A stretch of DNA of 64,000 nt from Paludibacteraceae bacterium (GTDB lineage Bacteria > Bacteroidota > Bacteroidia > Bacteroidales > Paludibacteraceae): positions 1-64,000 of the forward strand of contig JAKSKR010000012.1 of NCBI GenBank assembly GCA_024401645.1, written 5' to 3'. Positions 44,697 to 50,731 of this stretch are shown in pieces. Under the pieces are notes generated by a model that saw only the letters and a program-made list of their open reading frames with translations, ran no database searches and was not told the DNA's origin. Within the stretch, counting starts at the first letter, position 1. Every line of letters starts with the position of its first letter. The position numbers and the translations under genes are program-made.

Positions 44697-44825
44697 TTAA
44701 AATTTACCGAAGGTGCCATTACTGTCACCATCACCTTCTTCGGTACCCTCACTTGATGTAGCAAGCACGTCAATAACATGTAGCCAAACAATTTCTATCT
44801 CTGCAAGTTCATTCAGCGTTTTCAT
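44697..44825 (-). CDS. Acidic micro-ORF 1 (42 aa)
   Basis: This frame encodes MKTLNELAEIEIVWLHVIDV followed by LATSSEGTEEGDGDSNGTFGKF. It is the first ORF after the structured leader and is preceded by aactaaacattgaattattatatg-type sequence shared with micro-ORF 3. The middle (EIEIVWLHVIDVLATSS) parallels EVVEFSVVDILTIST of micro-ORF 2. It has no signal peptide or cysteine. It may encode a leader or signalling peptide, or a regulatory ORF coupled to the operon; nothing in the sequence decides. Confidence 0.65.
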   Translation of the reverse strand: MKTLNELAEIEIVWLHVIDVLATSSEGTEEGDGDSNGTFGKF

Positions 44826-44859
44826 ATAATAATTCAATGTTTAGTTTTTCGTTCTATGA

Positions 44860-44910
44860 GCATAAAAAAAAGCAGTCAGTGTATGACAACATCATACACT
44901 GACTGCTTTT
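44860..44910 (-). terminator. Terminator-like hairpin inside the adhesin operon leader (candidate attenuator)
   Basis: A perfect 19-bp stem (44868-44886 with 44892-44910, 5-nt loop) is followed on the minus strand by a run of eight T. It lies between the promoter (45026-45057) and micro-ORF 1 (start 44825), so readthrough is required for expression. A small competing hairpin, cttttggcaaaag (44906-44918), overlaps the 5' side of the stem as transcribed. Confidence 0.8.
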
Positions 44911-44920
44911 GGCAAAAGAT

Positions 44921-44952
44921 AAATTTGACGGAAGGTCAAATTTACCCCCCCC
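44921..44952 (-). promoter_or_regulatory. Leader hairpin and G8 tract of the adhesin operon
   Basis: Stem aaatttgac (44921-44929) with gtcaaattt (44935-44943) is a perfect 9-bp hairpin. Directly beside it lies a homopolymer of eight C on the plus strand (44945-44952), read as G8 in the transcript. Both lie in the leader downstream of the promoter. Homopolymer tracts of this kind can be slippage-prone. Confidence 0.7.
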
Positions 44953-45025
44953 GTAATATATTATAAATCAATATATTAATTTTAATATCAAGCATTCATC
45001 TATTACCATTTAGGATTTTATGATA

Positions 45026-45057
45026 CAAATGTACAGAAAATTAGTTATTTATACAAA
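45026..45057 (-). promoter_or_regulatory. Strong Bacteroidetes promoter of the adhesin operon (TTTG-N20-TACATTTG)
   Basis: On the minus strand TTTG (45054-45057) and TACATTTG (45026-45033) are 20 bp apart, an exact consensus match. It implies a leader of about 195 nt before micro-ORF 1. Confidence 0.85.
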
Positions 45058-45116
45058 TGGCTTTTGGCACCAACAAGTATAAGAACAACATTCAAAATAA
45101 CAATCTAATAGCCATC

Positions 45117-45180
45117 TTTGGCAGATTACACAAAGATAATCTGCCAAACACGCTATTTTTTAACGCTTTTGGCAAGATTG
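45117..45180. repeat. Dispersed palindromic element, left copy at the island boundary
   Basis: A 64-bp element: perfect 12-bp inverted repeat tttggcagatta (45117-45128) with 45137-45148, then cacgc...acgc and a further ttttggca half-site. A copy at 50593-50656 in the same orientation matches at 52 of 64 positions, with 35 of the first 37 identical. Confidence 0.85.
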
Positions 45181-45182
45181 CA

Positions 45183-45314
45183 TTACCCAGCCGTCTGCCT
45201 TATAGGCTTTATAAGAGATTGAAAGAAAATCCAAACATGAGCTCCATTCCTAGATCGAGACCTTTCAATAGCATAAGGAATATCACATTTCAAAACAACA
45301 TCAACGCTATAATC
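45183..45314 (-). pseudogene. Fragment of a TOTE-type archaeo-eukaryotic primase
   Basis: A 43-codon open stretch flanked by stops reads DYSVDVVLKCDIPYAIERSR then SRNGAHVWIFFQSLIKPIRQTAG. The segment IPYAIERSRSRNGAHVWIFF closely matches the signature of the primase domain of TOTE conflict-system helicase-primases (recalled from family knowledge: IPxxIERSRSGNGAHxWIFF). These proteins are normally many hundreds of residues long. The stretch has no start codon, stops on both sides and lies directly against the 3' end of the ATPase gene. It is a relic of a lost defence or mobile-element gene. Confidence 0.7.
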
Positions 45315-45336
45315 CTAATCTGTCATACGTCTTCTT

Positions 45337-46728
45337 TTACAGCAAACCAATGACATCTTTTGGATATAGAATATGGCAATTCTCTGGAACAATGAAATCC
45401 TCGTCGATAATTTCAGACTTTAAGAAGAGCACAAACTCAACTTCTTTATTCTTTGCAAAAGGTAATAGGGAAGCCTTATGCTGTAGCATGTTGAATAGTC
45501 TTTCAGCATATTCGCCTTCTGTCCATTTGCATTCGCCAACAAGCAACTTTCTATTGTTATCAGACATTGCCACGACATCCAACTCTATGCTTTCATTTGT
45601 TTTTGTTTCGCTGTTCAACACCGAACCCCACCATCTTGATGCGAATTGCCAGGTTGAGCCAAATAGGTCTTGACCGCTTATTGCTTGTCTGCAATAGTAT
45701 TCCCACCATTGTCCTGTGTAACTGCTGAAGGTCATGTTCATTTTCTGAATAACCCTTTCAGTACGGCCTAAACCGATTAGACTTCGGTTAGGTACCACAT
45801 AGGTATAGTAGAAATCCATAAAGGGATCGGCAATTTTGTAAAGGCTCTTTTTGGAGTTGTTCTCATCTTCACCGAAAGGGACCTCTTTGTATAGAAATCC
45901 CAGGTTAATCAGCTTTTTGAGTGGTCGCCCAAGATCGGTGGCTTTTTTCCCCATTCGAGCCGCAATTTCAGATATTCGGTTACTGCCACCTGCGATAACG
46001 GAAAGGAGCGTCTCCGATTGTGTTGATTGTGCCAGATCGTCTATAAACAGTCTGTTTGGTTCATCGTAAAGAATGCCGTTGGGGTGAAATATGTGGTATT
46101 CTATGGCTGATTCAATATTAGTCTCCTTTTCACGAAGTATCCAATAGCGGGGTACGCCTCCCCAAACACTATATTCCTCAAATGTGGCGATGTCTGTTGT
46201 GTTTAGAGCCTCCTTTAGGAAGGGCAGTGCAATGGGCTTCATTTTCAGAATGGCATCTGCTCTACCATATAATGGTTCCGTTGCATCTAAAACAGCCTTC
46301 TCCATCATTTGTTGAGATGATCCACAAATAACAAGATTGAACTTCATGTTTTTCGAGTCAATGAGTTTCTGCAGAATTGAAGGAAGTTCTGGGCTGTGTT
46401 CTACAAGAAATGGGAACTCGTCAAGGCAGAGGGTGAATTTATTCTCGCAGCGTTGGTTTAGCGTGGAAATTAGGGCTTCCCAAGTAGGATATTGGGCAAG
46501 ATTAAATCCAGGAATGATGTCTGCAACGACATTCGCCATCATTTCTCGCTGAAGAGGTTGCTCCGAACGGTCAGCCATAAAGTAGATATCGCTTTCACTC
46601 AACACTTTTTTTATGAGTGTAGACTTGCCGATTCGTCGTCTGCCATAGATAACAACAAATGAAGACTGCTCATTGTTAAGCACTCTTTTCAACCTTTTCT
46701 GCTCCTCTATTCTGTCTATAAATTCCAT
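45337..46728 (-). CDS. ATPase with DUF234-type C-terminus
   Basis: This 463-residue P-loop ATPase is of the archaeal-ATPase/DUF234 group. Walker A is GRRRIGKST (about 30-38) and Walker B is FTLCLDEFPFL. A sensor-like CGSSQQMM follows, then a winged-helix region (SEIAARMGKKATDLGRPLKKLINLGFL). The C-terminal DUF234 nuclease-like domain has IELDVVAMSDNNRKLLVGECKW, which carries a PD-(D/E)XK-like E-D-ECK arrangement. The frame is open to an ATG at 46755, but that codon lies in a perfect 21-bp palindrome that looks like an operator. The ATG at 46728 gives a normal start (MEFIDRIEEQKRL). Function is unknown; it is the first gene inside the left boundary repeat. Confidence 0.85.
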   Translation of the reverse strand: MEFIDRIEEQKRLKRVLNNEQSSFVVIYGRRRIGKSTLIKKVLSESDIYFMADRSEQPLQREMMANVVADIIPGFNLAQYPTWEALISTLNQRCENKFTLCLDEFPFLVEHSPELPSILQKLIDSKNMKFNLVICGSSQQMMEKAVLDATEPLYGRADAILKMKPIALPFLKEALNTTDIATFEEYSVWGGVPRYWILREKETNIESAIEYHIFHPNGILYDEPNRLFIDDLAQSTQSETLLSVIAGGSNRISEIAARMGKKATDLGRPLKKLINLGFLYKEVPFGEDENNSKKSLYKIADPFMDFYYTYVVPNRSLIGLGRTERVIQKMNMTFSSYTGQWWEYYCRQAISGQDLFGSTWQFASRWWGSVLNSETKTNESIELDVVAMSDNNRKLLVGECKWTEGEYAERLFNMLQHKASLLPFAKNKEVEFVLFLKSEIIDEDFIVPENCHILYPKDVIGLL

Positions 46729-46737
46729 TATCTTATA

Positions 46738-46758
46738 ATTATGTTTTACAAACATAAT
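46738..46758. promoter_or_regulatory. Perfect palindrome upstream of the DUF234 ATPase
   Basis: Arms attatgttt and aaacataat around tac (46738-46758), 10 bp upstream of the chosen start. It could be an autoregulatory operator. Confidence 0.5.
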
Positions 46759-46759
46759 G

Positions 46760-46795
46760 TTTTTCAGGCATAATATTTATAACACACCTGAAAAA
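46760..46795 (-). terminator. Possible terminator after the nucleotidyltransferase gene
   Basis: Stem tttttcagg (46760-46768) with cctgaaaaa (46787-46795), 10 bp past the stop. The T run is part of the stem rather than after it on the minus strand, so efficiency is doubtful. Confidence 0.45.
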
Positions 46796-46804
46796 TTCCA
46801 AAAT

Positions 46805-47998
46805 TTATTGATACCCGAACTGCTTCTTTCGAACCTCTATCATGAGATCGTTGACGAAGTCTGTATCTATCGATTCACGTATCGTAGACTGTTCCATTAT
46901 ATGGTTCATCTTTTCCTTGTCGGATTCAAGAAGTTCCATTATCTCGTCGTATTCATATTTGTGATTACGGACATCCAATAGGAACTGACGGTCCCACGTT
47001 CTCTGAAGAATCATTCCCTGTCCTGCGGCAATCTCAGCTGCCATATGCATCAACCGGAAACAATGCATCATATTCTTGGAGTCATAATTCTTATTAAGAT
47101 TCGATTCGTAGCGTTTCGGGTTCCGGTTCTTAACCCATTCCTGGTATTCGGCATACTGTCGGCAATGGCTGGAATAGCCACTCTGGTTGTATGATATGTA
47201 GCATATTGGACGAGCATCCTTATCTTCAACAGAAGAAAGACGCAATTCATCGGCCTTGGCATCTATATTGATGACGCCCCTGTACCCTGTCAGCTTTTGA
47301 TCTCCAACTCGTTGAATTACCGCTTGAAGGTCCTTGTCATCAAAATACCCCTGACAGAACGATAGGAACAAATCGTCGGTCAGCCAACTGGCATAGGCCG
47401 CCGTATGAGCACCGAAATCGTAGTAAACACCATAAACGTCGTGCATATTGGGAATACTTACCAATCCACAAAACTCTTGATGCAGGCTGCGGTTTGCCAA
47501 CCAGTCTCGAAACTTTGTACTACCCTGGTCTTTGAAAGTATATATGAAGTCATAAGGTGTCAGACGTTCAGTTACTGGGTTCACGATTTTCTTGTTCAAT
47601 CCACGCGCTTTCTCAATCTGTGCCTTAGCATAGCCAAAGAAAGGATTAAAGCACTGCTTGCTGATAAACTGGTCGCGATTGTCGATAATCAACCGCATAA
47701 GTGGATTCACATCTCCCAAAATCTTGTCTTCAGGAATGAAGAGACTCTCCAATACTGTTGGATTAGACTTCATGAGCAAACGAACCAGTTCGCCTACCTC
47801 AAACCAGGTGTTGTCATGACGATCGTCGGAAACCTGTGCCTTGTAACCAAAGGCTCCGTAAAACTCATCAAGAGTACAAGCAAAGACACCACTAGTATCT
47901 ACATCACTATCCTTATTGTTAAGGCCATAAAGGTGGCTGCCACGAATATACTCGTAAAGCAGCCTACCTTCTTGACGGATAATTTCAAAATTTGTCAT
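46805..47998 (-). CDS. RlaP/YcgL-type predicted nucleotidyltransferase
   Basis: This 397-residue DNA-polymerase-beta-superfamily protein has the nucleotidyltransferase signature GSHLYGLNNKDSDVD near residue 20, with the two metal-binding aspartates of DxD. It matches the predicted nucleotidyltransferase family YcgL/RlaP, associated with RNA repair in phages and bacteria. The rest is alpha-helical with few recognisable motifs. The start at 47998 is an ATG; a TTG three codons earlier (48007) is less likely. Two 20-bp palindromic repeats lie about 70 bp upstream. No partner RNA ligase is in the window. The context of ATPases and a decayed toxin-antitoxin suggests a defence or repair role. Confidence 0.85.
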   Translation of the reverse strand: MTNFEIIRQEGRLLYEYIRGSHLYGLNNKDSDVDTSGVFACTLDEFYGAFGYKAQVSDDRHDNTWFEVGELVRLLMKSNPTVLESLFIPEDKILGDVNPLMRLIIDNRDQFISKQCFNPFFGYAKAQIEKARGLNKKIVNPVTERLTPYDFIYTFKDQGSTKFRDWLANRSLHQEFCGLVSIPNMHDVYGVYYDFGAHTAAYASWLTDDLFLSFCQGYFDDKDLQAVIQRVGDQKLTGYRGVINIDAKADELRLSSVEDKDARPICYISYNQSGYSSHCRQYAEYQEWVKNRNPKRYESNLNKNYDSKNMMHCFRLMHMAAEIAAGQGMILQRTWDRQFLLDVRNHKYEYDEIMELLESDKEKMNHIMEQSTIRESIDTDFVNDLMIEVRKKQFGYQ

Positions 47999-48066
47999 GT
48001 GATTCAAAATTTGGATAACATATTGAAAAGTTACTTTACACTTTTCTTATTTTTCAAAAATGATTT

Positions 48067-48109
48067 TTTTGCCAAATGGCCAAAATAAATTTTGCCAAAC
48101 GGCTAAAAT
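48067..48109. repeat. Two 20-bp palindromic repeats upstream of the nucleotidyltransferase
   Basis: TTTTGCCAAATGGCCAAAAT (48067-48086) and TTTTGCCAAACGGCTAAAAT (48090-48109) are 17-18 of 20 identical with a 23-bp period, and each is an imperfect palindrome. The position, 69-111 bp upstream of the gene start, suggests an operator. Confidence 0.8.
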
Positions 48110-48208
48110 TCGTTTGTTTTGAGGGACTACGCATCGCTGCGCAGCGTTCTCGATTAATACTTGATTATAATTGTGCCGCCTGCCAGGATGGAGAAGAAAT
48201 GATTGGGC

Positions 48209-48257
48209 ACAAAAAAAAGATAGTTGGAATGTTTGGTAAGGACGTTCCAACTATCTT
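48209..48257 (-). terminator. Rho-independent terminator after the 53-codon ORF
   Basis: Stem aagatagttggaa (48217-48229) with 48245-48257; on the minus strand it is followed by eight T. It lies 27 bp after the stop of the small ORF at 48284-48445, so something is transcribed across that region. Confidence 0.85.
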
Positions 48258-48283
48258 CTATAAGGTTCGATTTTCGGCTTTTG

Positions 48284-48445
48284 TCAAACCGTCAAACGAT
48301 AATCTCGTAAATAGACTCGTTGGAAGATACGCTTAATCCACTCACACGCCATGCGGTGCAAGGCAAGCACACCAAAATCCGTTCCAAAGCGTTTTTCGCT
48401 CTGGACTGTAGATGTCGGTAATATGTTAATTCTTGCTTGCAGCAT
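48284..48445 (-). CDS. Small basic hypothetical protein (53 aa)
   Basis: The ORF starts MLQARINILPTSTVQSEKRF and contains GVLALHRMACEWIKRIFQRV, ending YRLTV. It is arginine/lysine-rich with one predicted amphipathic helix in the second half. I do not recognise a family. Support comes from the strong minus-strand terminator just downstream and a gap of over 300 bp otherwise empty of genes. It lies downstream of the second DUF4143 ATPase in the same direction. It could instead be part of a non-coding RNA. Confidence 0.4.
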   Translation of the reverse strand: MLQARINILPTSTVQSEKRFGTDFGVLALHRMACEWIKRIFQRVYLRDYRLTV

Positions 48446-48580
48446 TATTGAAAATTTCGTGAGTTATTGAAAATTGGACGCGAAACTAGCGCATTTCAGC
48501 CAATCGACCAAACTTTTCATCCATTATTTTTCAAGGCGTTACCCGTTACTACTACGTAGTAAAAAATTCACCACAAATCC

Positions 48581-49900
48581 TCATAATTCATTCGAAGAGT
48601 TCGTCCTTTCTTTTAAGTAATCTCTAAATGCGAATAGTGGAATATTTTCCAACCATGTTTGGTCCTCGTAATTTTTCATGCTTAGACGGATACCCTTCAA
48701 TGTTGGATTATTCTCAATAAATAATTTCATTGATTTCGCCCTGACGTTCTCTTCAGCCTTTACTTCCAGTGGGTAAACATTATCGTAAAGTTGAATGACA
48801 AAATCCAATTCTATACGTGACCGTTCCACTGTGTGATAGTAAACAGGTATTCCAATTGTGGCTAGTTGAGATTCAACAAAAACTTCAGTAAAAGCACCTT
48901 TATACTCCCTGAATATGTTGTCACCCACCATAATTTGGCTGGCGGGAACATCCGCCATCGCACCCATCAATCCAACGTCAAGTATGAAGAGTTTGAATGC
49001 GTCACGGTCCTCATAGAACTTCAGTGGCATTCTGACCTCGTTTACACGACTGACTTTGTATATTAAGCCTGCATCTGTCAGCCATTGAATCGCGACCTCG
49101 AATTCCGAAGCTCTGCCTCCCGGTTTTAGAGCATTGAATATGAATTTCTTGTTTTCTTTAGTTAATTGGGAAACGATGTTCTGCCACACCATTCGGATTC
49201 GTGGGACCACACGAGCTGGAGCATGTTTACTAAAGTCTCTGTCGTAATCATTTAAGATTTCTTTCTGTTTGGAACGGACTGCATTAAGTCCTTTTCCTTC
49301 AACATATGCTTTTACGGCAGCAGGCATTCCTCCGACATAGTAGTATTGGCGTAATTGGTCTATGAATTCACCGCTGAGTGAATTTAGTATGTCCCAATTC
49401 TTTTCCGCGATTAGTTCTTGCATCTTATCCTTCTTGTTTGCAAGAAGGAACTCGCCGAATGTCATGGGATAGAGGAACTTTTCATCTACTTTTCCCACAG
49501 GATACGATATGCCTTCATGAAGAGCTATACCGAGAAGACTTCCTGACGCGACAATATGATATTCAGGAGCATCCTCGGCAAACACTTTGAGCCTTGTCAG
49601 TGCGACAGGGCACTCTTGAATCTCATCAAGGATTATAAGTGTCTCTTTAGGAACTATATCCACTCCAGTAAGTGCAGACAAACCTCTCAATAATTTTTCA
49701 GCTGATTTTTCTGTCTCAATAAGGCTGATGGCAGCATCATTTCGGTCAAGACTGACAAAGGCTGTGTTTTTGTATTTGCGACTTCCCAACTCTTTCAACA
49801 ACCATGTTTTCCCCACTTGTCGTGCACCAAACAAGACAAGCGGTCTTCTATCGGCAGAGTCGCTCCATCTTTCCAGATCATTATATAAATATCTTTCCAT
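48581..49900 (-). CDS. AAA ATPase with DUF4143 domain (second copy)
   Basis: This 439-residue protein is of the same AAA_14/DUF4143 group as the gene at 23942 but clearly divergent. Walker A is GARQVGKTW (about 25-33) and Walker B is ETLIILDEIQECP. ASGSLLGIAL follows as the sensor region. The C-terminal DUF4143 part has RSRIELDFVIQLYDNVYPLEVKAEE with PD-(D/E)XK-like acidic residues. Cellular role is not established. Its start is preceded by four phased 19-bp repeats (49931-50048), the same layout as the other ATPase gene but with an unrelated repeat sequence. Confidence 0.88.
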   Translation of the reverse strand: MERYLYNDLERWSDSADRRPLVLFGARQVGKTWLLKELGSRKYKNTAFVSLDRNDAAISLIETEKSAEKLLRGLSALTGVDIVPKETLIILDEIQECPVALTRLKVFAEDAPEYHIVASGSLLGIALHEGISYPVGKVDEKFLYPMTFGEFLLANKKDKMQELIAEKNWDILNSLSGEFIDQLRQYYYVGGMPAAVKAYVEGKGLNAVRSKQKEILNDYDRDFSKHAPARVVPRIRMVWQNIVSQLTKENKKFIFNALKPGGRASEFEVAIQWLTDAGLIYKVSRVNEVRMPLKFYEDRDAFKLFILDVGLMGAMADVPASQIMVGDNIFREYKGAFTEVFVESQLATIGIPVYYHTVERSRIELDFVIQLYDNVYPLEVKAEENVRAKSMKLFIENNPTLKGIRLSMKNYEDQTWLENIPLFAFRDYLKERTNSSNEL

Positions 49901-49930
49901 ATTCTAAAATTCAATAATTTACGAAAATGA

Positions 49931-50048
49931 TTTACATTTTTTCAACGTTAGTTAACAGAGCTTATTACACTTTTTCAACGTTTAAATGATAGCAAATTTA
50001 CATTTTTTCAACGTTTAATAGCAAGAAAATTTACATTTTTTCAACGTC
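49931..50048. repeat. Four 19-bp repeats with a 32-34-bp period upstream of the DUF4143 ATPase
   Basis: Copies of tttacattttttcaacgtt start at 49931, 49965, 49997 and 50030 (spacing 34, 32, 33). Copy 2 has two changes and copy 4 ends in c. The spacing is close to three helical turns, putting all copies on the same DNA face. They lie 31-148 bp upstream of the ATPase start. Confidence 0.92.
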
Positions 50049-50112
50049 AAGTTAGGATTATAGAATGGCATTTAAGATGTATGAATTAAGACTCCGCTTA
50101 ATCACTATAAGC

Positions 50113-50331
50113 TTACAGAAGCTTTTCCATTCTAAGGTGTATTAGTTCTAAATATTCTTTTTTCAATTCTTCGCTTAGGAAAGGTTCTTCACGCAAAGGT
50201 AGGGTTAGGCTGATGGCCTTCGCATCTTCCTTTTGAAGGTAATCCTGGCTGTAACTGAAGGTATACTCACCTTCGTTTTCCGTTAGGATGCCCGAAAGTA
50301 CACCCTTTCTGTAAACAAGTGCCTGTCTCAT
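50113..50331 (-). pseudogene. hipA: Truncated HipA-like kinase fragment
   Basis: The 72 codons match only the N-terminal part of a HipA-type toxin kinase: MRQALVYRKGVLSGILTENE, then SLTLPLREEPFLSEEL. Full HipA proteins run past 300 residues and contain the kinase catalytic region, which is absent. After PFLSEEL the usual continuation towards the FDGLxPEG-type segment is lost. It overlaps the hipB-like reading frame by ATGA, the classic arrangement, so it derives from a real hipBA operon. No toxin activity is expected. Confidence 0.8.
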
Positions 50332-50558
50332 GATTTGCGTGTAGCCGTAAGCTCATAGTTAAACAATTCCAACAACTGGTTCACTTTGTCCATTCTCAAT
50401 GTCGCCTTCCCCTGTTCTAAATTGCGTACGAACGACAAGCCAACCCCAGACTTCATTGCTAGGTCTTCCTGAGTCAATCCATACTCCTTTCGAAGCAACT
50501 TCACTGTTTTTGGTAAGCGTCCAAACTGAAAAAAACATTCAGTTTGGACGCTTACGGA
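50328..50558 (-). pseudogene. hipB: N-terminally broken HipB-like antitoxin
   Basis: The minus-strand frame reads LPKTVKLLRKEYGLTQEDLA then MKSGVGLSFVRNLEQGKATLRMDKVNQLLELFNYELTATRKS. This is a complete helix-turn-helix (HTH_3) domain of the HipB antitoxin. Upstream the frame passes into an 18-bp inverted duplication and reaches a stop without any ATG. A GTG within the HTH region (codon in KTVKLL) is the only start candidate and would remove the first helix. It overlaps hipA by ATGA. The break coincides with the palindrome at 50513-50555. Confidence 0.8.
50513..50555. repeat. Perfect 18-bp inverted repeat with 7-nt spacer at the hipB break
   Basis: gtaagcgtccaaactgaa (50513-50530) is exactly complementary to 50538-50555, around aaaaaca. 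The arm nearer hipB is genuine hipB-coding sequence, so the other arm is an inverted duplicate of it. This pattern is typical of template switching during replication. Confidence 0.9.
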
Positions 50559-50592
50559 CTAAATTTTGATGGCCACCCTTGTTACAGCCATA

Positions 50593-50656
50593 TTTGGCTG
50601 ATTACACAAAAATAATCTGCCAAACACGCAAAATTTTCACGCATTTGGCAGATTAT
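50593..50656. repeat. Dispersed palindromic element, right copy at the island boundary
   Basis: Same 64-bp element as 45117-45180 in the same orientation: tttggctgatta (50593-50604) with taatctgccaaa (50613-50624), then cacgc...acgc and a tttggcagattat half-site. The gap around it has no gene. Confidence 0.85.
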
Positions 50657-50731
50657 CTTCATTCAATACTTGTTTTTATTTTCCTAACTGTAATGCACAA
50701 TGAAGATTGATGCAATTGCCGTTTTTTATTA

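Noticed and set aside
45057-45353. 98-codon plus-strand ORF
   Set aside because: It overlaps the adhesin promoter, the palindromic boundary element and the antisense primase relic, and has no recognisable protein features.
48113-48208. Plus-strand ORF at 48076-48336
   Set aside because: It crosses the antisense terminator hairpin and overlaps the end of the minus-strand 53-codon ORF. No recognisable features.
49931-50048. CRISPR array
   Set aside because: Repeats are 19 bp with 13-15-bp, AT-rich, non-spacer-like intervals. The phased position upstream of an ATPase start fits an operator better.
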